The position numbers were made by a program, and so were the translations under genes. 64,000 nt of DNA from an uncultured Muribaculaceae bacterium (lineage in GTDB: Bacteria > Bacteroidota > Bacteroidia > Bacteroidales > Muribaculaceae). Location of the stretch: positions 124,001 to 188,000 of the forward strand of contig CAKUJD010000006.1 in the NCBI GenBank assembly GCA_934661195.1. The letters run 5' to 3'. Positions 1 to 9,063 of the stretch are shown piece by piece. The notes below the pieces were generated by a model that did not search any database, was not told the origin of the DNA, and saw only the letters and a program-made list of their open reading frames with translations. Positions within the stretch are counted from its first letter, which is position 1. Each line of letters starts with the position of its first letter.

Positions 1-10
1 GGAAAAAACA

Positions 11-50
11 GAGCAAAGCCCCACTGCCCAACTGGCGGTGGGGCTTTGCT
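11..50. terminator. GC-rich hairpin at the left edge
   Basis: A 13-bp perfect stem (positions 12-24 with 38-50) encloses a 13-nt loop. The only T-run beside it (positions 3-8, six A on the plus strand) suits minus-strand termination, yet no minus-strand gene lies to its right. It may instead end a plus-strand gene left of the window. A 10-nt tandem repeat (gcctaaaaat twice, 51-70) follows it. Direction is uncertain. Confidence 0.45.
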
Positions 51-99
51 GCCTAAAAATGCCTAAAAATGAAATTACTGAAAAATATTCGGTTTTTAA

Positions 100-130
100 T
101 TTGCCGTTTCAGCAAAAACACTTATTTTTG
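100..130 (+). promoter_or_regulatory. Bacteroidetes-type promoter for the first secreted protein
   Basis: A TTTG box at 100-103 and a TATTTTTG box at 123-130 are separated by 19 nt. This matches the Bacteroidetes primary sigma consensus (TTTG, 19-21 nt, TAnnTTTG). Transcription would start near 137, leaving a leader of about 75 nt before the ATG at 214. Confidence 0.65.
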
Positions 131-213
131 CGCATACGTAGAACGTAAACCGAAGTGGAGAATTTTTTAATTCATTCTATACTAATTAAAAGTTAAACTA
201 AAAAACCAAGACG

Positions 214-1794
214 ATGAAAAAGTCATTACTTTTTGCAGGACTTTGCGCAGCCATGAGCCTCACGGCTGTTGCGCAAAACCCCTACGCCTATGGCCTTAAA
301 GCTGTCGGCCTCAACGAAGGCAAGGTCAGCGCCACGGCCACCGAGCTCAAAGTTAACTACACCCTTAATGCCCCTGCCACCACAGTGAGCGTCGACGTTT
401 ACGACGGCGAGAGCCTCGTTAAGTCGTTCCCCATCGAGGCTGGCGCCACCAAAGGCGACCACGAGGCATCTATCTCATTGGCCGATCTGCCCAAGGGCAA
501 GGCCCTCACTTGGAAGGTGAAGGTCACCAATCCCGTGCCCGAAGCACCCTCTAACACTGGCAAGGAATTCCAGTTCTGGTCGCCCTACGGCATCGCCGTT
601 GACAACAACACCGAGAGCGACAACTTCGGCCGCATCCTCGTCACCGAGACTCAGCCCAACGTGCCCGATACATACTGGACAGCAGCCGAGGGCGTGAAAA
701 ACGGCATCTTCGCATTCACTCCGCAAATGGAGCGCATCAAGAATGCCGATGGCAAGTATGGCTTCACAGCCGGCCTCAAGTTTGACAACTTCAAGTATGC
801 TGCTGGCGCAACCGCATTTGGCCCCAAGAAAATCCGCATCGCCAAAGACGGCCGCATCTTCCTGGGCGTGCAGGACTGCCTGCACATGCCAATATATGAA
901 ATTTCGCAAGACCTCACCACAGCCACTCCGCTGTTTGCCGGCACACTCGCTGCCGACACCACCGGCGTTGTGACCGATGCCGACGGCAAGTTCATTGCCG
1001 GCGCCAGCGCAGCGTTCGACATCACCGGCACAGGCGACAACCTGAAGCTCGTGAACCTCTCGTGCAAGGGCGGCCAGGTGTTCAGTTATGGCGCATACCA
1101 GTGCTATCAATACAATCTGGGCTCGGCCAAGACAATCGACAAGGCTGTGACCGACGACCAGGAAGTGCTCGACTACAGCATGCAATACACCATTTCGGGC
1201 CAGAGCGTGTCGCTGGCCTATGACGACCGCGGCGGCATTTGGTATTGCCAGTATCGCGGCGCGCCAACCGAGCAGCAGCCCGCAGTTAAGCACATCAACG
1301 CCAAGGGCGAAGAGGACTACAGCGACGTCAAGACTGTGTGCCGCGGCGGTGGCATCGCCTACAACAACGATTTCTCGATGCTGGCATTCCCCATTGCCAA
1401 CAAGAAGATCGGCGTTTACCAAGTTGACTACGACAGCGACGGCAAGCCCACCCTCACCGAGATCTACACTATCGACGGCATCACCAACGGCTGCAACGAC
1501 ATCGCATTCGACTATGCCGACAACCTCTACACTTGCTGCAACAGCAACGAGAAGTTCACTCAGTATCAGATTCCGCGTCTCGACGAATTCATCGAGACTC
1601 CCGCTGCTGCCAAGTATGCCTTCACTATCGACACCAACACAGGCGTGGCCGACAACGTTGCCGCCAAGACTGTGGCCAGCGTGAAGTATTACAACATGGC
1701 CGGCATTGAGGCCAGCGAGCCTTTCACTGGCGTTAACGTGGTGGTTACCACATTCACCGACGGTTCTAAGACTGTGGCCAAGGCCGTTAAATAA
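214..1794 (+). CDS. secreted protein with T9SS-like C-terminal sorting domain
   Basis: The 526-residue product starts with a clear signal peptide (MKKSLLFAGLCAAMSLTAVA, cleaved after about residue 20). Residues ~30-110 look like an immunoglobulin-like fold of alternating polar and hydrophobic strands, close to FlgD-type domains. The middle ~120-450 is strand-rich with repeated DxDG and GG-containing turns, suggestive of a beta-propeller. The last ~45 residues (VKYYNMAGIE, then TDGSKTVAKAVK) match the style of type IX secretion (Por) type-A sorting domains, so the protein is probably exported across the outer membrane and anchored or released. I recognise no catalytic motif and give no enzymatic function. 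Its C-terminal domain is almost identical to that of the next gene, 0.7 kb away. It has its own promoter and an intrinsic terminator, so it is monocistronic. Confidence 0.85.
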   Translation: MKKSLLFAGLCAAMSLTAVAQNPYAYGLKAVGLNEGKVSATATELKVNYTLNAPATTVSVDVYDGESLVKSFPIEAGATKGDHEASISLADLPKGKALTWKVKVTNPVPEAPSNTGKEFQFWSPYGIAVDNNTESDNFGRILVTETQPNVPDTYWTAAEGVKNGIFAFTPQMERIKNADGKYGFTAGLKFDNFKYAAGATAFGPKKIRIAKDGRIFLGVQDCLHMPIYEISQDLTTATPLFAGTLAADTTGVVTDADGKFIAGASAAFDITGTGDNLKLVNLSCKGGQVFSYGAYQCYQYNLGSAKTIDKAVTDDQEVLDYSMQYTISGQSVSLAYDDRGGIWYCQYRGAPTEQQPAVKHINAKGEEDYSDVKTVCRGGGIAYNNDFSMLAFPIANKKIGVYQVDYDSDGKPTLTEIYTIDGITNGCNDIAFDYADNLYTCCNSNEKFTQYQIPRLDEFIETPAAAKYAFTIDTNTGVADNVAAKTVASVKYYNMAGIEASEPFTGVNVVVTTFTDGSKTVAKAVK

Positions 1795-1844
1795 ACGTAG
1801 CCTAACATAATAGAGCCACCAATAGAGTATAACTCATAACCCTC

Positions 1845-1882
1845 GCGGGGCAATGCGCGCAGCATTGCCCCGCATTGTTTTT
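1845..1882 (+). terminator. intrinsic terminator after the first secreted protein
   Basis: A 12-bp perfect GC-rich stem (1845-1856 with 1862-1873) closes a 5-nt loop and is followed by ATTGTTTTT. It lies 50 nt after the stop codon of the gene at 214. Confidence 0.9.
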
Positions 1883-2074
1883 GGCATGCTCTTTCCAAGC
1901 GTGAGCACTGAAAAAGTCGCAATTCAGGCGAGTTGGTGTGTGAAGAATTGACGAAAGCTGTAGGGACGTGGCATGCCACGTCCGCCGCAATTAGTTACTA
2001 ATCAGTTGATTATATGTAAGTGATTGCGCCGATGGAGGTGTGTTTGGTGTGATTTTGCTTTTGTGCTTGAGGAT

Positions 2075-2223
2075 GGTTACGCCCGTCGGACGCGGCATGC
2101 CGCGTCCCTATACTAAATAGCTGATTTTGTGTGTTTTAGTGTGATATTATGCTTGCAGACCATGGCATCGGCCATGCCACAATTTATGCTGCTTTGTGGC
2201 AAACGACACAAATGCAATCACTC
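2075..2223 (+). repeat. dispersed intergenic repeat, copy A
   Basis: This stretch aligns end to end, at roughly 75-80% by eye, with the reverse complement of 14937-15085. Shared landmarks are the 20-nt palindrome, a conserved block reading atgccacaat, and a closing cacaaatgcaatcact. Both copies are near 149 nt and lie between genes. Translation gives similar short peptides (SAMPQFM, RHKCNH) in both copies, but neither has a plausible start or context for a gene. Confidence 0.85.
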
Positions 2224-2360
2224 ATTAAACTGGCCGAAAATCAGCTTAAGGCGATGCTTGCTTAGCAACACTGAATTTGTCGCGTTCGTCAAACATGTGC
2301 TGGACGCTGATGTAGTTGCCGCTCAATCAAATATTTGAACGAAAAAAATGTGCAATTTTG

Positions 2361-2392
2361 TTTGGCAATTATCGCGCGAATGACTATATTTG
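2361..2392 (+). promoter_or_regulatory. Bacteroidetes-type promoter for the second secreted protein
   Basis: TTTG at 2361-2364, a 20-nt spacer and TATATTTG at 2385-2392 form a full match to the Bacteroidetes consensus. The predicted leader before the ATG at 2522 is about 120 nt. Confidence 0.7.
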
Positions 2393-2521
2393 TAGCTGAA
2401 AACGATAAGCCATTCGACCTCTGACTGTGAAACCAGTTATACAATTATCTTGCAACCAGAGCATTAAGGCACTAATCGGATGAAGAAAAAAATTATTATT
2501 AACATTAAACATAAACGCAAA

Positions 2522-3667
2522 ATGAAGAAATTTTTACTTCTCGCTGCTACAGCAGCAATGGTTGCTTCGGCAACAGCACAGGTTCCCTGTGAAGGTACTC
2601 TGAAATTAGACTGGAAAGTGGCTAAGGACAAACTTCCCGCATGGGCCGATGCTCGTCAGGGCTTTGGCTTGAATGGTAAGATTTATATCCAAAACAAAGG
2701 CACAAAATCTATCGAGGTTTACGACCAGAACGGCAAGACCAGCGAAGTGCTGCCCACAGGCGGCCAGAACACAGCCATCTCTTACGACGAAGCCGGCAAC
2801 ATCCTGGTGTGCAACTCAGCATTCCCCAACGCGTGGAGAACTGACTCCACTAACTTCAAGATTATCGCTGCCGACGGCAAGAGTTTCAAGGACATTACAA
2901 TCAAGGCCGACGGTGCAGTGATCAATGGCCGTTGCGACTTCCTAGGCAAGGCCAGCGGTAACCTCCTGAGCGAGGACGGCGGTGTGCTTTGGGTGGTAGG
3001 CGCTACCAACACTGGCGTTGTGAAAGTGCCCGTTGCTGAGGGTGCTATCGACACCGACAATGTGTTTGAGGCAACAGTAGATGGTGCAGCTGTGGCTGCC
3101 TCATCAAGCACAGTTGTGAATGCCTTCACCGATGCTGAGGGCAACGCTAAGATGCTCTATGTGTCTCGTAGCGCCGCCCCCGTGATGCTCGAAGGCGATG
3201 AGACCCTCACCGGCACTGCAATCACTCTGCCCAACAAGGGCGCTTGCAACGGCGCATTCCCCTTCACTCTTGGCGGCTACAACCTGGTGGCTTATCCCAC
3301 TCTGCCAAACTACCTGGACGGCTTTGCAATTGCCGAGGCTGGCGCAGAAGCTCCTGTCGTTTCACATGAGGCTGAGTTCGCTGTCAATCCCAATGCAGCC
3401 CAAGTAAACTGGGTTAACGTTGAGCCCGTTGACGCACTCACTGCCAACGTTTACCAATATGTGCCCGGTGGCTACATTGCAAAATACACTTTCACCCTCA
3501 ACAAGAGCATCACTGGCGTTGACAACGCAGTGGCTGCCAAGACTGTTGCCAGCGTTAAGTATTACAACCTGGCCGGCATCGAGAGCGCAACTCCGTTCAG
3601 CGGCGTTAACGTGAAGGTTGTCAACTACACCGACGGTTCGAAGCAGGCCGTTAAGGTGGTTAAATAA
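2522..3667 (+). CDS. secreted protein with T9SS-like C-terminal sorting domain (paralogue)
   Basis: The product is 381 residues from the chosen ATG. An upstream in-frame ATG at 2480 would add a lysine-rich stretch ahead of the signal peptide (MKKFLLLAATAAMVASATAQ), so I reject it. After cleavage near residue 19 the chain is strand-rich with many GG and NG turns, consistent with a propeller-like or other all-beta fold. The last ~50 residues (TGVDNAVAAKTVASVKYYN, then TDGSKQAVKVVK) are a near copy of the tail of the preceding gene, whereas the mature domains are not obviously alike. This points to a shared export route (type IX-like) with different cargo. No catalytic residues are recognised. 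It has its own promoter and terminator. Confidence 0.85.
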   Translation: MKKFLLLAATAAMVASATAQVPCEGTLKLDWKVAKDKLPAWADARQGFGLNGKIYIQNKGTKSIEVYDQNGKTSEVLPTGGQNTAISYDEAGNILVCNSAFPNAWRTDSTNFKIIAADGKSFKDITIKADGAVINGRCDFLGKASGNLLSEDGGVLWVVGATNTGVVKVPVAEGAIDTDNVFEATVDGAAVAASSSTVVNAFTDAEGNAKMLYVSRSAAPVMLEGDETLTGTAITLPNKGACNGAFPFTLGGYNLVAYPTLPNYLDGFAIAEAGAEAPVVSHEAEFAVNPNAAQVNWVNVEPVDALTANVYQYVPGGYIAKYTFTLNKSITGVDNAVAAKTVASVKYYNLAGIESATPFSGVNVKVVNYTDGSKQAVKVVK

Positions 3668-3721
3668 TCAGGCCTAACCATCAAGGCTACGCGCAACTGA
3701 GCGCGGCCTGATCGCATACAC

Positions 3722-3760
3722 AGCGGCACTGCCCACAGCGGGCGGTGCCGCTTTTGTTTG
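3722..3760 (+). terminator. intrinsic terminator after the second secreted protein
   Basis: A 13-bp stem (3722-3734 with 3740-3752, one G:T wobble) closes a 5-nt loop and runs into TTTTGTTTG. It lies 55 nt after the stop codon at 3667. Confidence 0.9.
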
Positions 3761-3854
3761 TGCGCCGCTGGAGGGTGCCGGCAGGTTTTAAGGTTTCTAA
3801 CGTAATATATTAATAATTAACGCGTGTTTGGCGCTTGGGTTAGTCATAAAAAAT

Positions 3855-3862
3855 TAATTTTG
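3855..3862 (+). promoter_or_regulatory. -7 element upstream of the moxR/Bat operon
   Basis: TAATTTTG matches the TAnnTTTG element. The nearest TTTG upstream (3827-3830) is 24 nt away and a TTG (3835-3837) is 17 nt away, so the -33 box is imperfect. It sits about 90 nt before the moxR start. Confidence 0.45.
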
Positions 3863-3953
3863 CACCGATATAAAAAAGCAGTGTGCGGCCACCGAATTCC
3901 AGTGGCCGCGTGCGTCGTTAGATTTTGACAAAAAACAATAATAAATATCAGCT

Positions 3954-4949
<996 letters not shown>

Positions 4950-5043
4950 TGCCCACTCCTGTGGCGCGGGCCTTTTTGACCCAAGTGGCGCCATTGTTTG
5001 TTACTTTACACACACAGGAAACACTCAATAGAGATTTTGTTAT

Positions 5044-5922
5044 ATGGACACCAACGAACTGCTGAAAAAGGTACGCAAAATTGAGATCAAGGCCAAGGGC
5101 CTGTCGCAAAACATATTCGCGGGCGAATACCACTCGGCCTTCAAGGGCCGCGGCATGACCTTCAGCGAGGTGCGCGAATACCAGTATGGCGACGACGTGC
5201 GCGACATCGACTGGAATGTGACCGCGCGCCACAACCGCCCCTACATCAAGGTGTATGAGGAGGAGCGCGAGCTCACGGTGATGCTGCTCGTCGACGTCTC
5301 TGGCAGCAAAAACTTTGGCGCTGTGGGCATCGACAAGAGCGACATGATGACCGAAATTGCGGCCACGCTCGCCTTTTCGGCCATTGAAAACAACGACAAG
5401 GTGGGCGTGCTGCTCTTCTCCGACAGGGTGGAGAAGTTCATTCCGCCGCAAAAGGGCCGCAAGCACATTTTGCTGCTCATCCGCGAGTTGCTCAACTTCA
5501 AGCCCACCGGCCGCGGCACCGACCTCAACATGGCTCTTGAATACCTCACCAAGGTGATTAAAAAGCGCTGCTCGGCATTCCTGATTTCCGACTTCATCGA
5601 CTCGGGCGACTACAGCCGCTCAATGACTATTGCCAACAGCAAGCACGACCTGATTGCCATTCAGGTGTATGACAAGCGCGAGGCGCAGATGCCCAACGTG
5701 GGCTTCATGAAGGTGGCCGATGCCGAGACCGGAGCCGAGCGCTGGATCGACACCGGCTCGAAGCGTGTGCGGCAGGCCTACGACAAGTGGTGGTACCAGC
5801 GCCAGCTGGCCATGAGCGGCACTTTGCAGCGCTCCAAGGTCGACCTGGCATCCATATCCACCAGCGACGACTATGTGAAGGCGCTAATGGTGCTGTTCAA
5901 GCGCCGGGCCGTGGCCCACTGA
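5044..5922 (+). CDS. DUF58 domain protein of the Bat locus
   Basis: The 292-residue protein belongs to the DUF58 family. The signature region reads GRGMTFSEVREYQYGDDVR (36-54) followed by DIDWNVTAR, and a MIDAS-like DVSGS (84-88) begins a VWA-like fold. No signal peptide or membrane segment is visible, so it is cytoplasmic or membrane-associated. It lies 94 nt after moxR and 36 nt before the next gene, as in other MoxR/Bat operons where DUF58, MoxR and VWA proteins are thought to act together. The molecular role in Bacteroidales is not settled; Bat proteins were linked to oxygen tolerance in Bacteroides fragilis and to envelope stress in other bacteria. Confidence 0.93.
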   Translation: MDTNELLKKVRKIEIKAKGLSQNIFAGEYHSAFKGRGMTFSEVREYQYGDDVRDIDWNVTARHNRPYIKVYEEERELTVMLLVDVSGSKNFGAVGIDKSDMMTEIAATLAFSAIENNDKVGVLLFSDRVEKFIPPQKGRKHILLLIRELLNFKPTGRGTDLNMALEYLTKVIKKRCSAFLISDFIDSGDYSRSMTIANSKHDLIAIQVYDKREAQMPNVGFMKVADAETGAERWIDTGSKRVRQAYDKWWYQRQLAMSGTLQRSKVDLASISTSDDYVKALMVLFKRRAVAH

Positions 5923-5958
5923 GGGAGGCGAATGTGAAAACTTTTTTACTGCGAAACG

Positions 5959-6954
5959 ATGAAAAATAAATTTACGATAACACTGCTGCTGTTTGTCATG
6001 GCTCTTGCGTGCCCGGCGTGGGCCGCAGCCGCGCCCACCACAGTAAAGGCGCGGCTCGACTCGGCCGTGCTGCTCATGGGCAACGTCACCACGCTGCACA
6101 TCGAGGTGGTGCAGGACAAGGGGGTGAAGGGTTATTTCCCAGTCGACAGGCTCGACACGCTCATGGCTGCCGTCGAGGTGGCCGCCCGCCCCAAGCCCGA
6201 CACCGTGGACCTTGGCAACAACCGCATCCAAATCAATAAAAGCCTCATAATCCAGTCGTTTGACTCGGGCATGTACATGCTGCCACCGGTGGCCTACATC
6301 ACCGGGGCCGACACTGTGAAGTCGGCAGGCGTCACCCTCAAGGTGGTGCCCGTAAAGGTCAATCCTCAAGGCGGCGTACAAGACTTCAAGCCTGTGGAGC
6401 AGGTGCCCTTCAAACTGTTTGACTGGGTGCCCGACTTCATCAGCGACTACTGGTGGATCTATCTGCTGGTGTTCCTGCTGGTGGCCAGCGGCATTGCCGC
6501 CTACTTTGTGTGGTTCCGCAAGGGCATCAACCCGCTTAAGCCGGCCAAAAAGCGCCTGCCGCCCTACGACGAGGCCATGCAGGGCCTTGCCGAACTCAAG
6601 CAGCGCCAGCTGTGGCAAAACGGTGAGGAGAAGGAATACTACACCGTGCTCACCGACATTTTGCGCGTCTACATATTCCGCCGCTTCAAGGTGAACGCTG
6701 TGGAGATGACTTCGAGCCAGATTGTGGACACGCTTAAGAAAAACGAGGAGACCAAGGCTGTGAACGAGCAGCTGAGCGAAATCCTTGCCATGGCCGACTT
6801 CGTGAAGTTTGCCAATGTCAAGCCCATTGCCGACGACAACGACATGGCCTACCAGCGCGCCCTGCACTTTGTGGAGGCCACACGGCCCGTCGAGGCGCCC
6901 GCCGACGGCAACAAACCAAAGGCTGGTGAGCAGCGAAAGGAGGCCGCGAAATGA
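5959..6954 (+). CDS. membrane protein of the Bat operon, N-terminal beta domain
   Basis: The 331-residue product has a signal peptide (about residues 1-24), a periplasmic strand-rich domain (~28-155) resembling the repeats of BatD, one transmembrane helix (~166-188, WWIYLLVFLLVASGIAAYFV) and a cytoplasmic helical domain (~200-315) with DEAMQGLAELKQRQLW and a YYTVLTDILRVYIFRRF stretch. This layout is that of the DUF4381-like proteins that accompany MoxR, DUF58 and VWA genes. Its stop overlaps the next start (ATGA at 6951), implying translational coupling to BatA. It may link the periplasmic BatD-type sensor to the VWA proteins; that role is inference. Confidence 0.85.
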   Translation: MKNKFTITLLLFVMALACPAWAAAAPTTVKARLDSAVLLMGNVTTLHIEVVQDKGVKGYFPVDRLDTLMAAVEVAARPKPDTVDLGNNRIQINKSLIIQSFDSGMYMLPPVAYITGADTVKSAGVTLKVVPVKVNPQGGVQDFKPVEQVPFKLFDWVPDFISDYWWIYLLVFLLVASGIAAYFVWFRKGINPLKPAKKRLPPYDEAMQGLAELKQRQLWQNGEEKEYYTVLTDILRVYIFRRFKVNAVEMTSSQIVDTLKKNEETKAVNEQLSEILAMADFVKFANVKPIADDNDMAYQRALHFVEATRPVEAPADGNKPKAGEQRKEAAK

Positions 6955-7940
6955 ATCAGCTCATGCATCCAGGCTACCTGTGGCTGTTTTTGCTCTATGT
7001 GCCCCTCATTGCGTGGTATGTGCGCAAGCACCGCGTTGCCCAGCCGTCGCTGCGCCTGTCGTCGACCCAAGCCTTCAGCTCGCTCGGCTTCAGCTGGAAG
7101 ATGGCTCTGCGCCACGCCATGTTTGGCGTCAGGCTGCTGGCCATAGGCTGCCTGATAATAATTCTGTGCCGCCCGCAGACGCACGACAGCTGGTCGACGT
7201 CGGAGACCGAGGGCACCGACATCGTCGTGGCCCTCGACGTGTCCACCAGCATGCTGGCGCGCGACTTCAAGCCCGACCGCTTCACCGCCGCCAAGGAGGT
7301 GGCCGCGCAGTTTGTGGGCGAGCGCCCAAACGACAACATCGGCCTTGTGATTTTCGCCTCCGAGGCGTTTACGCAGGTGCCTATGACCAACGACCAGACG
7401 GCCATAATCAACGCCATCAACGACATCACCATAGGTGTGCTTGAAGACGGCACGGCCATTGGCGACGGCATAGCCACCGCCATCAACCGCATCAAGAGCG
7501 GCAAGGCCAAGAGCAAGAGCATAATCCTGCTCACCGACGGCAGCAACAACACCGGTGTGGTGGCCCCCATCACTGCAGCCCAGATAGCCCGCAAATATGG
7601 CATCAAGATCTACACCATAGGCGTGGGCACCAACGGCAACGCCCCATACCCCGTGGCCATGTACAACGGCGCGCTGCAATATCAAACCATGCCCGTGGTC
7701 ATCGACGAGGCCACGCTGCGCAAGATTGCCTCAATCACCGGCGGCACCTATTTCCGCGCCACCGGCAATGGTGTGCTTAAGCGCGTGTTCAAAGAAATCG
7801 ACAAACTTGAGAAGACCCGCATGGACGTGCGCAACTTCAGCCACACCGAAGACGCCTACATGCCTTGGGCGCTGCTGCTGTTGCTGCTGGTGGCCATCGA
7901 GTTCACGGCGCGCTACACGGTGCTGCGCAATGTGCCTTAG
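6951..7940 (+). CDS. batA: BatA-type VWA domain membrane protein
   Basis: The 329-residue protein has an N-terminal membrane anchor pair (~8-24 and ~58-74, consistent with the N-terminal aerotolerance-regulator domain), a VWA domain with intact MIDAS residues (DVSTS at 96-100, EDGTAIGDG near 165, LLTDGSN near 194) and a C-terminal transmembrane helix (~305-325). It matches BatA of the Bacteroides aerotolerance operon. It is translationally coupled to the gene before it and followed 58 nt later by a second VWA gene. An intact MIDAS predicts metal-dependent binding to a partner protein, plausibly BatB or a MoxR-remodelled complex. Confidence 0.92.
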   Translation: MNQLMHPGYLWLFLLYVPLIAWYVRKHRVAQPSLRLSSTQAFSSLGFSWKMALRHAMFGVRLLAIGCLIIILCRPQTHDSWSTSETEGTDIVVALDVSTSMLARDFKPDRFTAAKEVAAQFVGERPNDNIGLVIFASEAFTQVPMTNDQTAIINAINDITIGVLEDGTAIGDGIATAINRIKSGKAKSKSIILLTDGSNNTGVVAPITAAQIARKYGIKIYTIGVGTNGNAPYPVAMYNGALQYQTMPVVIDEATLRKIASITGGTYFRATGNGVLKRVFKEIDKLEKTRMDVRNFSHTEDAYMPWALLLLLLVAIEFTARYTVLRNVP

Positions 7941-7998
7941 CTGCCACAGCAGGGTGTTGTTTTCATAAAACTATAGATATACACACACAAGTTAGATT

Positions 7999-9063
7999 AT
8001 GTTCAGTTTTGCAAATCCGCAATATTTATATCTGCTGCTGCTCATCCCGCTGTTTGTGGGGCTGATGCTGCTGTCGCGGCTCATGCGCCGCCGCAGCCTG
8101 GCGCGCTTTGGCCGCCCGGCCGAGGTGCAGAAGCTGATGCCCGACGTGTCGGCCTACAAGCCGTGGGTGAAGCTCGGCATCGAAATGCTGGCGCTGGCCA
8201 TGGTGGTGATAGTGCTGGCGCGCCCGCGCGCCGGCGCCATGAAGACCTCCAGCAACCTAAACGGCATTGAGGTGATGATAGCCGTCGACGTGTCGAACTC
8301 GATGAAGGCATCAAGCACCGACGACCCCCAGGGCGTGAGCCGCCTGCAGCAGGCCAAGCTGATTCTTGAGAAGCTCATCGACCGCTTCAACAACGACAAG
8401 GTGGGCCTCATCGTGTTTGCCGGCAACGCATATATGCAGATGCCGCTCACCGCCGACGCCCAGTCGGCCAAGCTCTTCCTCAACGACATCAACACCAGCA
8501 TGGCCCCCACGCAGGGCACAGCCATTGGCGCTGCCATAGGCATGGCTATGAAGTCGTTTTCACACAACTCAAAGGCCCAGAAGGCCATCATCGTGATCAC
8601 CGACGGCGAAAACCACGAGGACGACGCCGTTGAGGCCGCAGCCGAGGCCCGCAAGGCCGGCGTGCAGGTGAATGTGATGGGTGTGGGCTCGACCAAGGGC
8701 GCCCCGATTCCCGACGGCGATGGCGGATACATGCGCGACGACGCCGGCCAGGTGATAAGCACCGCCCTCAACGAGGACATGGCGCAGAAGGTGGCCGACG
8801 CCGGCAAGGGCATTTGCCTCAACGGCAACGACGCCGATGCCGTGGAGCAGCTCACCGAGGCCCTGTCGAAACTGTCGAAGACGAGTCTGGCGCAGGTTAG
8901 CTACAGCAAGCACGACGAGCTGTTCCCCATATTCGCCTGGATTGCCCTGGTGCTGATAGTGGCCGGCACTTTTGTGCTCGATCGCAAGAACCAGCTGCTC
9001 AAAAAGTATAATTTCTTCTCTAAAACCACCGAAAGGAAGTCAAGCAATGAAACTAAAAAATAG
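7999..9063 (+). CDS. batB: BatB-type VWA domain membrane protein
   Basis: The 354-residue protein shares BatA architecture: N-terminal membrane segments (~9-27 and ~58-75), a VWA domain with MIDAS motif DVSNS (97-101), a GTAIGAAIGMA threonine loop and IVITDGENHEDDA, and a last membrane helix (~311-331). The overall divergence from BatA is high, so this is an old duplication. Its 3' end overlaps the start of batC by 17 nt, implying coupled translation. Family knowledge places BatA and BatB together in the cytoplasmic membrane. Confidence 0.92.
   Translation: MFSFANPQYLYLLLLIPLFVGLMLLSRLMRRRSLARFGRPAEVQKLMPDVSAYKPWVKLGIEMLALAMVVIVLARPRAGAMKTSSNLNGIEVMIAVDVSNSMKASSTDDPQGVSRLQQAKLILEKLIDRFNNDKVGLIVFAGNAYMQMPLTADAQSAKLFLNDINTSMAPTQGTAIGAAIGMAMKSFSHNSKAQKAIIVITDGENHEDDAVEAAAEARKAGVQVNVMGVGSTKGAPIPDGDGGYMRDDAGQVISTALNEDMAQKVADAGKGICLNGNDADAVEQLTEALSKLSKTSLAQVSYSKHDELFPIFAWIALVLIVAGTFVLDRKNQLLKKYNFFSKTTERKSSNETKK

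Larger units (their letters stand above)
1795..2521. other. intergenic spacer with palindromes, a dispersed repeat and a promoter
   Basis: This 727-nt spacer holds the terminator at 1845, a perfect 20-nt palindrome at 1964-1983 (GGACGTGGCA and its mirror), a second at 2088-2107 (GGACGCGGCA and its mirror), a ~149-nt dispersed repeat at 2075-2223, and the promoter of the next gene. On the minus strand, 2246-2326 reads as a 26-residue protein-like fragment (contains SVQHMFDERDKFSVAKQ) with no proper start codon, possibly a gene remnant. I find no convincing intact gene here. Confidence 0.7.

Noticed and set aside
2129..2338. 69-residue open frame in repeat copy A
   Set aside because: It starts at a GTG inside the dispersed repeat; the similar peptide in copy B arises from the same repeat in a different context, so it is best explained as repeat DNA.
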